Source: Dirofilaria immitis
Taxonomy: Eukaryota; Nematoda; Chromadorea; Rhabditida; Onchocercidae
Direction of reading: 5' to 3'
Assembly: GCA_024305405.1 (NCBI GenBank)
Contig: JAKNDB010000098.1
Span: forward strand, 1,198,501 to 1,262,500
Length of the DNA stretch: 64,000 nt
Shown here: positions 41,501-53,800 of the stretch, piece by piece
Numbering within the stretch: position 1 is the stretch's first letter
Layout: each line of letters starts with the position of its first letter
Made by a program: the position numbers and the translations under genes
The notes under the pieces: model-generated
Databases searched by the model: none
What the model saw: only the letters and a program-made list of their open reading frames with translations
What the model was told of the DNA's origin: nothing

Positions 41501-44500
41501 GAATCTTTTCCAAGATAAAAACGATAAACTGTGGAGGTCCAACAGTCGACTAGAAAATTCAGAATTGGATAACGAAAGTAAATATCCTATTTATTTACCA
41601 AACAAAGATGATATAACTAAACTCATTATTGAACAACAACATAATAATTTGTATCATGCTGGTATTGCGCATACATTGTCCGCAATAAGACGCAGATTCT
41701 GGATTCCGAAAGGAAGAGCCACAATAAAACAAACAATATCCTCATGCATGGCTTGTAGGCGATGGAAGGCAAAACCTTTCAAATTACCACCAATGCCGAA
41801 TTTACCAGAATCGCGAGTACGGCGTTCAAGACCATTTGAACAAATAGGTTTAGATTATCTAGGCCCCTCTCGATTAAATCCTCTACTGGAGTGATTAAAA
41901 GATGGACTGCACTTTTCACATGCTTTACAACTAGAGCAGTCCACCTTGAACTGGTTGAAGATTTATCCGCTGAAAATTTTTCTCATATTTTGAGACGATT
42001 CGTCGCGAGTAGAGGATACCCAAAACTAGTACTTAGCGACAATGCTAGTCAGTTTCAAGTAGTATTCAGACAAATAATGAACGAAAACGCCAATTTCTTG
42101 GCTGAAAAGGGTATGATCTGGAAGAACACCATTCCACGAGCTCCTTGGGGCAGTGGTGTTTATGAATGACTCATTAGATTAACGAAAGTAGCCTTAAGAA
42201 AAGCGATAGGAAGAAGATTACTCACTGAGAAAGAAATGATGACGCTAATTACAGAAATAGAAGGAATATTGAACACACGTCCATTGACTTATGTCGGTTT
42301 TGATGATTATAGAATTGTACGTCCCATTGATTTTATTTTACCAACGGCATCATGGTCAAGTATTCTGAAAGTGTTAGATGCCTACTGGAAATTTTGGAGA
42401 GAAGATTATCTCACTTCTTTAAGAGAACGTGGACAAAGGGAAATACGTGCTCCTCGACTAGTGGAGGCAAGATTACCGCAAGTGAATGAAATAGTTTTAG
42501 TGATGGAACCCAATAGTCCTCGTGGTATTTGGAATCTCGCTCGAATAATCAAACTTAATAAAGGTCTAGATGGTTGGACGCGAAGTGCCGTGATACAACT
42601 ACTAATGGGAAACAACTCAACCGGTCATTGAATATGCTTTCCCATGGAAATCAGCAGCGACAATAATAATGATCGCGTAATCACAGAGAAGCTTTGGCAA
42701 GAACAAGACAACTCTGAAAAACCAATTGCTAGTCGAACTCGAAGCGCTAAGAAAGCGGCGGCATATGCCAAGATAACTACTAAGACAACATCAAATAATC
42801 TTTCGAAGGCATTGTCACTGATAACAATGCTATCATTAGTAACGGTACAGATGATAAATGCAAACAGCTGCAAATGGACTTCCGCAATACCGTTCAATAT
42901 TCCTGCAAGTTGGAGTTGCGATGATATCATCAACCAAACCGTCACGATGCACAAGGTAAATGTGTATACGCACACTCATGTTAGAATACCAGCCATAAAA
43001 TGTAGTAATATCACACGAACGGTATGCAAGAAAGCCTTCCTCAGATTATCACTCTCAGTGATTTCTGATCAAACAATTACTTCTGCCATATCGTCATCGT
43101 TTTGTCAAACATTATACATTCAACGACAATTAGACGGAGTAGCATTGATCCAGCCATCTCCAAACAAATGGATAACGAATAACGAAATCCGATATTCCTA
43201 TGGATGGCTGGGAATCAATTGCCAATCAACACAAACTTTGTATTAACGGTAGGAGAAATACTTCTTTACGAAGGCAAAGGTCTGATCTCTAACCTCGACA
43301 ATACCAATCACTGCCTTGTTCAAAAGGGTAAATGCATAACAAATACCAGTATTGTTTTATGGAACAGTACTAATACATACAATCTTTGCCTCTATAGAAA
43401 GATCGGAAGGTTTGATGCCATAAAATATGGTGATCACTACGTTATCGACGAATTGCACGCCTCATTTATAATAGATAAAAGGAATCACTTGATAGCTAAA
43501 CCAAACTGCAGTTTCAACAATCCATATCTAATGATGGGAAATATTATTCTCGATATGGATATCAATTCCAATGGGAGCACTGTAATGAACAAGGATCATA
43601 GGCCGACAACCCAATTACTCATGATGGAAATCCCTCCCGAAGAAACGTTTGATCCGAATAATATAAAGTTCCAACATGTTTTCGATTCGCTCAGGCGAGA
43701 ATTCATTCAGCAAATTAAATTAGCATATCAGAGGAGTTGTCAGAACAGGAATAACTTACTGTATTTAATTGAAAGGTTATCTATAAACTCTTCTACCCCG
43801 GCAATAGAAATGTTGTTACAAAGAGATGATGTAATAGCTAGAAGGAGGTACATTGTGGATAGCACCCTGTAAAACAGGTAGAAAGCCATTCCGAACCATC
43901 GAATTCACAGGAGGATTACTAAATAAATTTGAGAACGAGAATTAATGCTGAGTTGGAGCTTCTAAGCCACCATCACGACACAGATAGTTTGGTGTCGTCA
44001 CAATACAAGGACGATTCTATCTGGGAAGAAACCGCCGAACTGGGAGAAGAACTAACGAATCAGGTCGGACAAGAAGTTGACCAAGTGATTCAATTTATTC
44101 AAGAAGAACTTGAAAGCATGGCAACAAATTGGAAGTTAATAACTATTTGCATCAGTATTGCCGTAATATTACTTATAATAATTGGTCTTAAATTCAAGCT
44201 TGTATTCTTACAATCTTTATTTTGTTCTTCCCGAAGACGAAATTCTGACCACAAAAATATCATTATCCTTCCTACGGAACCTAAGCTTACCCAAGTTTCT
44301 GATAAGGAAAATCAAGCATCGGTTATTAGACTCAATACTTTTTCATATACCCCTGAAGACACCCCAATTAGAATGCTATACTAATTCTTTTCTCGTTTCC
44401 CCTTGGGAGTGTCGCGAACGCTGATTCGCGAAACTCCAACATACAATTACATAATTAAATAAATTTCTTATTGTAAACAAATAAGGAAATAGATTATTCA

Positions 44501-47500
44501 CTGTAAATTAATGTTCGTGAAACCACGAATCATCCTGGGATGATTTTAAGGAATGTAGATATGTCTGGACATATCTACATTCCTTAAAATTGTTTTTCAC
44601 ACGTTTTTGTTATCTTATCTAACCAATCTACATCTTTATGTTTAAACGCTTATTTTCCCACGCTAATCTCCCCGTTTAATCTTACTGTAATGTTTCCTCC
44701 ATATCCGGTATGTTTCCGGTGCTAGAATTAACCACTCCCACTTCTGGGAAGATATAAACCACGAGTGATCATCATCAACATTATTGTTATCACTTAAGTA
44801 CAATCATTAATAAACGTTTCGGCTTCACGGTGTGCTCTCAATACAGCTCCACTACACCCTAGTCAATCCCCAACACTGGTGACATTTGGTCCCCTCGACG
44901 TCAGTTCACACCCAATAAATACGCGATAATAAGTATCATTACAAAAATGCGTTTGATAAATAAGCAATATAAGAGATGATTTCTCTTAAATTAGAAATGA
45001 AACAATAGAAAATCAAGCTTTTTTAAGCTAAACAATACTCTATAAACGAAGACCTACATATTCAATAAGTGGATTTCATTTTGAAGTTGTTCAATTGCTT
45101 TTTGCGTCTCATTTTTCTCAGTGTCTAATCGTTCAAACCGTTCATTTAAGCGCCGAAATTTCCGCTCAATTTCGTCTTTATCTCGTCTTCTGAAATTTCA
45201 GCATATACAGAATGTCAAAATATGCGCTGATAAATCCATCTTATCCATATTCCATAGCCAATAAGCTATATTCATCCTAGTTATAATTAAAATTAAGGAT
45301 TAAAGTTCTTATATTAAATTCATTCAAAATCCTATAAAAGCGTTATACTTTTTATCCTCCAAAAAAATTCCGGATCAAGAAAAATTTTATCAAAAATCTC
45401 CCTAATGAAGCATCCAACTAACATTTTGTCATTCTCTTTTTGAGATCTACGAATTCGTCATCATTCTTTCTCCGTGATTCTTCCATACGAGTTAATCGAT
45501 TTTCACATTCAGATAGTTTATCATGATATTCGCTGCACTTTCTTTTACAATCTTTAATTTCGTTATTTTTGTCCTGCAACGCTGTACGCACCAAACGAAT
45601 CGTATTGAAATAAATTAAGAAACCATCTGAAAGAATGATTTTTATTCTCAAAGAGCAATGATTTGAATAAAAATAAAATCCTACGGTATTGTGCTTAAAA
45701 AAAAATTTTGGTTTGTTACTAACTTTTGTATTTCCTAAAATTTTCTTTAATATGTCAAGATAAGAAAATGGCAAAGGTTATGCAACATTTAAGTATAATG
45801 AGACATGCATCATTAAAGCTTCAAGCAAACTCAAACTGAGGATTTCTTTCTTACATCTCAATTTTTCATAGATATGCGATAGTTAACAAATGAATATGAA
45901 TAAAATTATCTTATCTTAATTGTTATGATTTATTTTTATGGAAGAATTTAATACAATGATCCAAATGTGATGATCTTGATCTAACTGATAACGACTTGTT
46001 TCTTCAAACTCAACTAATTAGAACATGAAACAACATTATTTTTTGATTCGCTTCAAATTTTTCTTAAATATCATTAAGCTCTACTTCAGTATTTATCAAT
46101 CATTGCTATATCGAATTATATAAAAAAATAATGTTTTCAGAATTTATAAAAGATTCATAATATTAACCGGGGCTAATAGAACGACTTCGTCGGCCACGTA
46201 TTTCATCTAATTCTGGTAATAAATGAATTTTTTCAATGAGTCTTTTGCAGCATCACGTTCTTCATTTGCTTTCTTTATGAGATCTTCCATGGAAGCAATT
46301 CGACGATTAGAATCATTCAATTCATGTTTTAGCTGAAAAAAATAATTTAGCATATATTTTGTTTTATTATCACTAATAGTATAAAATTACTTAATACGAT
46401 ATATTTATAATAACACCAAATAACTCACATAATTTCTATCATACGAATCATTCTGTTCAATCTAACTATTCCTTGAAAAAAAGTATAAGTGGGACAGAAT
46501 TATCTTAGTGGAATACAATATAAGATATGCAAGAAATATTTTTCATATGATTCCCTATTATTATTTACTATTATATTCATAAATTACGACCTTAATATTG
46601 CGAACAGCCATATCTTCATACTTTTTCAATAAGTCATTCATTGCATCTTCATCTTTTGCTTCTTCTAATGCAGCATGTTTTCGCTAAATAAATAAATTTT
46701 AATCTAATGAAAATCAATAACTTTGGAGCACATTCGATTACTAAAAATGTATTAAATTTCTTGATATTTAGATTTGAAATAAAATTCAGCGCTATAATTC
46801 TGTAAGAAAAGTTATCAAAATTCTCTATTCTTTTGTTTCATAGTATATAATTTAATAATATCCACAATTAGATGATTTCAACGATGAAATTGTAGGAAAA
46901 TCAAATGGTATGATTTATTGTCCATTAAAATTTTATTATTAATGCTATTTTTTACACACTTAAAATAAAAGATATTTTTTGAATTACAACGCTGAATTTT
47001 ATTTCAAATCTAAACAATGAATGGCAATGTTAAACATATATACTACTAATAATAATCACACATAGAGCTTAATTTCATTATCCATCTGCATCCGACCTCT
47101 ACTATCTTGTCATTCATCTACAATTGACCTTCACCATCTTCTTATTCATCTGCATTTGATTTCTACCATCTTATTTATGCATGTACATAAGATCTTCATT
47201 GAATTAACATAATCTCTTTGTCGCAGAACGTTTTTCTTAATTCTATTTTAAAGATATTTAGAGATTTAAGTTTTAAAAGATATCTTTCTCATTTTTTTAA
47301 AAATTTACTTCAACAAATTGCAAAAAATTACTTATTTTTGAGAATGCTTAGTGTTAATTTAACAAACATGAGATAGCAACCTAATTAGATACGAACTAGA
47401 GAAACGTAATAATTAGTACCTTTATTTCAGCATGACGAACAATTGCCTCCATATTATTTGCACAACGTACAAATTCGGTCCGTTGTCGACCCAAATCATT

Positions 47501-50500
47501 TTCAGTTTCTGTTCGCAAATCTCTTACCTGTAAAAATAAAAAAGTTCAGTAAAATTAATTGCAAACATATCACATCCCTATTATATCATTCTGTAATCTG
47601 TTCACGTTTTTCCTGATATGCATATAAGCCTGTAATTATTTTTATTATCATTCGTATATTTAATAATTACATAGCATTATTTCAATGCCTCTAATTAGTA
47701 ACAAAATTAATTCAATATGCAAATGTAATCATTTGAGCATTCAAATTGCAAGTTTTGCAATTATTATATATCTTTGTTATTAACTGCAACAATTTCATAA
47801 CTATATCTGCTAATCAGTAATTGATAATTATGAATAACCCACATCGAACTATTAACATATTATTTCAAATAATACTTAATTCTACCACTAACTTTATTAA
47901 TATATAAATAAAACTAAGCTATTAAATATATGATTGACATTGAAAGTTTTCTTCTAAAATTATATAATGTTCGGCCATATCAATCATGCATTACATTTTC
48001 AAAAAAAAGAAAAAAATTAATAAAAAATGCACTAAATATGTATGTATTTCGTTATACTGCTGATGAACGTCAATTCCAAATAATTCTAATTTTAAAATTC
48101 AAAATGATCGAAACATGAAGATTAATTTCTTAAATGCAAAATCATAATATAACTACGATAAACGTTATTAATTTGATGTAATTTCCAAAGCGACTATACT
48201 AAACAAAGTAAATGTATTAAGAAAATTAAAATTGTGATTTGCACTTGAAAGACTTAATAAGAACTAATATAAAAGTTGAATAACTCCATATAAAAATTGT
48301 TGAAGATAAAAAGAGAGTTTCAGAATTTTATCCCAGATTTTCGAATATAAAATTTAAAGATCTGAATCATTTCACTCGCTTAATCAATCACTGCTGAATA
48401 GTACTAAGTAAAAATGTTGATCAAAACGAATTCACATTCGGATCAATCTAATATAACTCTATAAAAGAACTGGCCCACCAACCTGTCGTCGAAGTTTGTT
48501 GAAAGCTACCCACAATTCGAGCATATGCTGGTATTGAGCATCCATTGCACGTTTCTTTTTCTATGAAAGTCCAAAAATGTGAAATTCAAAATTAAAACAT
48601 AGATTTGCTCAACTTTCCCATTTTTAAGTAATGCTTTTTTCGTTGGATATCTTATTTGTATTTATGAAAATTTTATGATATTGTCTCATTTGAATCATAG
48701 CATACTCATGAATGATAATAATTAGACTTAAAAAAAGACAAAAATTACGGTTAATCTGATCTGACAAATATTGAAGTTGCAAGACAACTGATTAAATAAA
48801 AAGTCAAAATAAATCAAATATAAATCTAAATCTAAAATTTGATAGTTCTAAATTTTGAATAAAAATTTTAATTGAATATTTTGGAATGATGATATTTACT
48901 TCATCATTTTGCCGTGATAAACATCGTTCCATTTCTCTTTCATGAGTTACTTTCATCAATTTTTCTTGAGTTTTCAGCAGTTCATCCTTCAAATTTTGAT
49001 TTGTACGCATAATAACTTCTGCTTGTTCTCGATATGCATCATTTAAATCTTCTAAGCTATCATTCCTGAAACGTTATTTCTTCTCACTTATAAATATTTC
49101 ATAAAAGAATATGTAAAAAAGTTATTAAAAACCTTTTCTTTTTCATTTCATATTAATATATATTTTTACTTCTGTTCAACTTAAATAAATAAATTTTATA
49201 TTAAATATGAAGAGAAATAAAAACAGCTTTCATGTATAGAAGTAACTCAAATAGATATGATATATTCTAGTAAAATCTGCGTTTTCACAGACAAACTATA
49301 CTGAATTAAAGAAGTTAATAGCAGTGCAGTATCAGATAGCATTGCACAATATAGGAAAACCATTTCGAACCTTATCTGTTCATTACGTAATTGCTGAATA
49401 ATTATATCGGTTGAACTATCGGGCAATTCCATTTTCAAGTTAGTATCAATGAAAGAGGAAGACAGCAGCGGATTTGCGCTTAATCCGTCCGGTCCAGCAC
49501 GTAATATCTCAGGCGAACTTAAAATTATAAAAATCAAAAAAAACTTAGTTCAAATACAAAATATATTCAGGCACAAAATTTAAAAAATATATTCGAGTTT
49601 TTTAAAATTATGGTAATTAAATAATTTCGTAATAATAAATTTCTGTGTCGATACATTTAAAGATCTATTGAGCTAGCTTAAATTAAGTGATAATATAGTT
49701 AACATTTTTCAGTATGCATTTTATCAGTACATTCATGTTTTGAATCATCTTCGAAAAAAAATCCATATAATGAATGAAATAACATACCGTGACACAAGAT
49801 GAGCAATATCACCGGTAGTATCGATATCTGAAATATGTAATGCATTCAGTTCAGCTACTGATTTCGCGGTACGTTGTCGATATTTCATTACCTGCAAAAT
49901 TTCGAATTTCTCAAAAATTTGAAAACAATCAAGAAAAAACACTTATCTATTATGAAACAATATCAAATATTCTTTCTTTCATTCTAATTACTGAAAAATT
50001 TTTCGTTACAATTTTTCGCAACTGCTAAATAATGTCGCCTTAAATAATTAAGATTAAAAATAATTAGCATAATTTTTTTCTATATATTTCAGATATCAAC
50101 ACGATCGCTGATATGTAGAAAATCTCTCGCGATTTGCAATAAATAATACTTAATTGGTACAATATTTACTATTATTGGAATCAACTAACTTTATTGTTTA
50201 AACCTGCCAAAACTTGACGATATTTCCGTTGTTCATCAACACTTGCATCAATCCTATTCCGATAACTGCTTAAATCAGAAGGCACAAAAACAACATCGGT
50301 TGGAAATCGTACTAAATTAAAAAATTTATTAGAAAGTAAAATTTTCATTCATAAATTTTCTATATGAAAAATAAACGAACAATCTAAGGAAAAAATATAA
50401 ATTTGCTATGAGAAAATTTTTATGCACAAACCATTATGAGTTATAGAAGTTGATGGTAACGCATCATCAGAATGCATAACAAAATCACTCAAAGTTGTTT

Positions 50501-50702
50501 CGTCACTGAAATTTTTTATATTATATAAAATTTGCATGTCGAAGATGAAACAAAATATACTTTGAAAAATTTAGCAAATAAAATTAAGAATCCATTACAA
50601 TTTGCCTTCATCTTTTAAATATTCTGAATTTTCTAGAATCTTTTCAAATTTTTGAAGCTCCTTGATTTGAGTGAATTTAAAAAAATAATAAAAACTTTTC
50701 AT
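23518..50702 (-). CDS. che-10: rootletin-like giant coiled-coil protein (ciliary rootlet; C. elegans CHE-10 type)
   Basis: Rootletin polymerises into the striated rootlet at the base of cilia. I find about 40 exons. The first is 50702-50599 (starts [17 protein letters not shown]), phase-matched to 50507-50430. The last is 23811-23518 (TGA). The total is ~1,900 residues, against ~2,000 for human rootletin. Almost all is long charged heptad coiled coil. The N-terminal block has [19 protein letters not shown]...DLGRQRTEF and [12 protein letters not shown], matching the rootletin/CEP250 N-terminal domain. A Ser-rich linker ([12 protein letters not shown], 28255-28080) precedes the C-terminal coils. 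A BEL/Pao element sits in the intron between exons 45191-45060 and 36837-36600. Nine one-base losses in homopolymers split the exons (26797, 28960, 33670, 35012, 46228 and others). CEP250/C-NAP1 is the main alternative. The upstream X-box favours rootletin. Exon ends are approximate. Confidence 0.78.
36886..37404 (+). repeat. 5' LTR
   Basis: Starts TGTCGCGAACGC and ends AATACGCGATA, by comparison with the 3' copy and the flanking duplication. Promoter-like TATAAA is at 37229 and a poly(A) signal AATAAA at 37285. Bases 36886-37282 are identical to the 3' LTR. All five differences lie at 37283, 37338, 37349, 37381 and 37387. Confidence 0.95.
36990..37065 (+). repeat. three abutting hairpins inside the LTR
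   Basis: In direct succession: TTCGTG-AAAC-CACGAA (36990-37005), ATCATCC-TG-GGATGAT (37005-37020), and a perfect 22-bp-arm inverted repeat with a TG centre (37020-37065). A further CGCGAA...TTCGCG hairpin opens the LTR near 36889. The 3' LTR has the same set at 44514-44589. Confidence 0.9.
37412..37424 (+). other. tRNA primer-binding site of the retroelement
   Basis: TGGTGCCCGAGG begins seven bases after the 5' LTR. The TGG start fits the complement of a tRNA CCA end, as in retroelement primer sites. I cannot name the tRNA. Confidence 0.65.
37433..38957 (+). pseudogene. retroelement gag (capsid and zinc-knuckle region), broken
   Basis: The first ~164 codons from ATG 37433 are a coiled N-terminal region ending at an in-frame TAG (~37925) inside the conserved BEL Gag core. 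The core resumes directly ([20 protein letters not shown]) and later changes frame ([27 protein letters not shown]). A Cys/His knuckle C-x2-C-x4-H-x4-C lies near 38597-38640, and further Cys-rich knuckle-like segments near 38690-38790, as expected of a BEL nucleocapsid. Read order and spacing are normal, but the region needs one stop and at least three frame changes, so this copy does not encode an intact Gag. Confidence 0.85.
38991..39716 (+). CDS. retroelement aspartic protease region
   Basis: Open frame beginning in the Gag-Pol junction. The active-site motif LFDSGSQ is near 39005-39025, followed by a typical BEL DUF1758-type protease fold region ([10 protein letters not shown]...ILVGANHFF). 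It is in a different frame from the preceding knuckles. It works in the element's own polyprotein processing. Confidence 0.85.
   Translation: MKALALFDSGSQLSFISQKLAQQLELTETDKQIIKITAFGVKNPTPYPTVSTQLSVQTVDNDVVTLAVNVVDHITNKLQVVIPLKKAKFQILTNRWGEPDILVGANHFFKFIKIQQEQELHTGHMLVQTRVGPIIAGTGDKSKLCKNNISPQNLVCTVRANINSELENFWRLEAIGIQESPNDNDDEKILERFQRTLIRKKGHYHVCWPWRDSTQKLSDNYGLYMGRLKNLITKLQHNSLL
39857..41459 (+). pseudogene. retroelement reverse transcriptase and RNase H region
   Basis: RT landmarks are [12 protein letters not shown] (first catalytic Asp), [14 protein letters not shown] and LYVDNI near 40219. BEL/Pao elements normally have YVDD here, so the last Asp of the catalytic pair is Asn, which would be expected to impair polymerisation. 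RNase H follows with FTDAS, KLEL and [10 protein letters not shown], then the BEL-specific segment [15 protein letters not shown]. The region is split over three frames (changes near 40590 and 40970) and ends at an in-frame TAG near 41457. Confidence 0.88.
41460..42631 (+). pseudogene. retroelement integrase, broken
   Basis: An N-terminal H-x4-H...C-x2-C zinc domain (YHAGIAHTL...SCMAC), then catalytic Asp in GLDYLGPS, Asp in LSDNASQF, and the third acidic residue in GVYE. A frame change near 41870 splits the core. A TGA directly after GVYE (~42167) interrupts it again. The C-terminal part (ILNTRPLTY, then a basic region) is open to 42631. Confidence 0.88.
42644..44384 (+). pseudogene. envelope-like glycoprotein region of the retroelement, in three broken frames
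   Basis: Located where env lies in retrovirus-like BEL elements, after integrase and before the 3' LTR. Frame 1 (42644-43246): basic N-terminus, a hydrophobic segment ([19 protein letters not shown]) that could be a signal or anchor, and Cys-rich ectodomain. Frame 2 (43204-43872): more Cys and several N-x-S/T glycosylation sites (NTSI, NSTN, NCSF, NGST, NSST). Frame 3 (43929-44384): coiled stretch, one strong TM ([20 protein letters not shown]), and a basic cytosolic tail. The layout is that of a class of membrane-anchored viral-type glycoprotein. I cannot assign its viral family. It is interrupted by a frame change at ~43240 and a stop at 43872. Confidence 0.65.
44410..44928 (+). repeat. 3' LTR
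   Basis: Same length (519 bp) as the 5' LTR and five bases different. It is followed directly by ATAAG, the copy of the 5' flanking target site. The purine-rich tract before it (TTGGGAG) is short. Confidence 0.95.
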
Positions 50703-50883
50703 AATTCAATTAATTACTTAAAACATCTAATCATTCATTTAATGAAAAAGAGAAAAGCAGTTTTCAGCAATTTATAAAAATATTTCTTTTTCATTAAAAT
50801 TTTAAACTTACGAATATGAATTATCATCATTAACAGTTCGATGTTATTCTAAAGTATATGCATTTAACCTGAGAATATATTTC

Positions 50884-50897
50884 GCTGCTATAGCAAC
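50884..50897. promoter_or_regulatory. X-box-like motif (RFX/DAF-19 site) upstream of rootletin
   Basis: GTTGCTATAGCAGC on the minus strand fits the ciliary X-box consensus GTHNYYATRRNAAC with one mismatch. It is nearly palindromic and lies 182 bp upstream of the rootletin ATG, the distance usual for DAF-19 target genes in C. elegans. Function is inferred. Confidence 0.5.
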
Positions 50898-53800
50898 GAT
50901 AAAATATTATACCATTAAAATGAGAAATAGAAATAGGATTAAAGAAAAGGCAAAATGGAAAGGAATAGTTTGCAATTAAGCTATATGGAAAAATTAATTA
51001 TCATCAAATAAAAAAATCCCGAAAAAATTAAGACTACGTAAAAGATTAATTATCAAGCTTAGCTTTAACATAATGTTTCCTTTCATTCTACAGAATCAGT
51101 TTTGCTTATCAAAAGTGATCCATCGATTGTTGTTAAAATATCTATGATAAATTTTAGATGATCTATTTCAACTCAAATTTATTCAATTTAGAAATCTTGA
51201 AATAAATAATATATCGTAAAGATTAGCTGTTAAAGTAATTCGATAATCAAGTAAAAACTAGTTAATATAATTATAATATTTAGCATATTAAACATAATTA
51301 TTTTAATTTAAAATCCATTTAATCTTATTTATTAAATAATTGTAGTTTAATTCTAATTATTTATTTTTGTATTTAATATCAGTATTTTCTATTGGTTATT
51401 AATTATTTGATCTTATTTCTATCAATTAATCATATATTTTTATTCATTATTTCTTGATCAAATATTTATATCAGTTAAATATCATTCTTTGGCTTAGAAT
51501 TCTAATCTCTAATTATGATATAAAGATCAGCCTTACAGTCTCTTACAATAATTACGCCAATTAAACTTTTTACTTATTGAATAATAAGTAATTGAAAATG
51601 CTTGTCAATATTCAATTCAAATATTCTTAACTTGATAACGGATAAAGTCTTAGCAATATAAGCGTTTAAACAAGATGAATTATAGTTACACTACTAATAA
51701 CAAATATTAAGGTTTAAACAATATGAATTATACTTAATCCATAATCAATCAAGCAAGAAATACTATAAATTGAAATGCAATGGATAAAAAAAAGTAAAGT
51801 GATAAGCAATTCCTTATAGTGATAATAAACAAATGGAATATCAGTAATATAAATATGATAAGCATTTGTTATTCATTGTTTAAATCTTTTCAAATTTAAT
51901 CCATTTTGCAATTTAATTTCCATCGAATGTATTATTCGAGAAATTTTCTGTACAGAAAATATATTTTGGTAATTTACAATAAATAACACATTCTATCTAT
52001 TCATATATTTAGGAATACCGTAGTACTAGTAAAGACATATGGTAAAAACAAATGAATAAAAGATATAATAATTCAGATATTTTGTTAATCAGTAATTTTT
52101 AATAATTCAATTTCATAGAAATAATTTTAGTACTATTTATGATAAGCTTTGATATTTGTATTCGTTCCATTAAATATACTCATAATATCAATTGCAAAAA
52201 TGTTTTATTTTATTGAATTTATTTGTTGGCCAAGTCATACATTATGCGACAATATTTAATAATCAATAAACATGATAATGATTTCTTAGCTTATCTTCAA
52301 TTTTCTCTTCTTTATCAGATTCCACTCAATATTTTCATACAACTATTTCAATTTTGACAAGTTGAATTTGATAACCAACAATAAATGAAAAAATTTGAAT
52401 AAATACGTTCCAATATGATAAAGTAAAATTTATAACCGAAATATTTATAAATTTTTTTTATTTGTATCTATGGAAAAACAAGAAAATCAGGAGTTTGACT
52501 TTTACTATTTTTCAATATTTCATACCTTCATTTTGATACAGATGATTAACCAACATTATGAATAGAAATAAACATGCATTTTTCAGTAGAAATTAGACGA
52601 AAAAAAAGAAGAAATACCCGAATTGTTTTAAGTAACAATTTCTGATTATCAATAGTTTCCTTAGGTAATTATTTAATTTATCACTTTTTTAGAGATTAAG
52701 CTAAATAATGATTCAAAAGACAATCAAAAAAAAGACTAAATAAAGTTGCAAAGAGAATTTTTTAGATTAATTCCCTAAATTTAAATCTTTTCAAATTTGC
52801 TATAAAAATATAAAAATTTCTGAAATTGATATATTTGAAATTGGAATTTTTCAATAAATATTATAACAACATTTTTTCGAAAATACATATTTCCTCCATT
52901 ACACAGTACCGTATATTTTACGCTTAATTGAACTTTTAAAGATAAAGCGACTTTGTTGGAGACAACTGTTTTCTCTTTGTTCCAAAGGAAAGATCTCGAA
53001 AATTTCTACAAATCCTTTTGTTATATTTTATCATTTTCAACATCGATTTGATTATAGAATAGAATGATTATAGAAAGAAACGTATTTTCAGATAAGAAAC
53101 AATCAAACCATCAATGATTAACTAGAAGACTTGCAATCATTATACGCTATTAATAATTCATATTGTGCCTTGAAATAGAGCTGAATAAATGCTATAAACG
53201 AATTTGACTTACATTAACAACTCATAAGATTCAATTTTTTTCTTTAAGAAAGAGAAAATGCTGATGATACGATGAAAAAAATTAAGCCTAAGCTAATTTA
53301 TGATAAAATAAATGAGAACTATTGGATGGATAAACAATAAGACAAAAAATAAGTAAACAAAGCAAATTACAAGAACAATGAATAAAATTGTGCAACAACT
53401 ATATAGACAGCATAAAGAAGCTAATTAGAGCCAAAAAAAAACAAAATTAATAATCTATTTAGATGAATAACATTTATTCCTCAATGATTATACTTGTGAT
53501 TTCAGCTTTAGTAGAAATGTAATAAAAAGTGTTTAATCGTTAAAATTTTTTACAGAAAAAAATTACGTCAAACAAATAAACAAACTATTTAAAAAAATTT
53601 ACTAAAACTTTAAAAAAGGTTACACTGAATATATTAATAATCAGTTCTAATTATTGTCTAATAACTAATCTATCAAATTTCCATGAATAATTCTTAAAAA
53701 ATAAAAATACTAAATGAATGCAACGAACATTTCAAATAAGTTGCTAATTTCGGCATCTTCAATTTCTTCGCTATTTTGTTCGTTCATTATAATCCATTTC

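Larger units (their letters stand above)
36881..44933 (+). mobile_element. BEL/Pao-type LTR retrotransposon with an envelope-like region, antisense in a rootletin intron
   Basis: Two 519-bp LTRs (36886-37404 and 44410-44928) enclose gag, protease, reverse transcriptase, RNase H, integrase and an envelope-like region in that order. The 5-bp sequence ATAAG directly flanks both sides (36881-36885 and 44929-44933), the target-site duplication size usual for BEL/Pao. The LTRs differ at only 5 of 519 bases, so the insertion is young. It reads on the plus strand, opposite to rootletin, and lies wholly in an intron. The open frames are broken many times: several one-base slips resemble those in the host genes, but three in-frame stops (near 37925, 41457, 42167) look like true substitutions. 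It is probably unable to move by itself. Confidence 0.95.
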
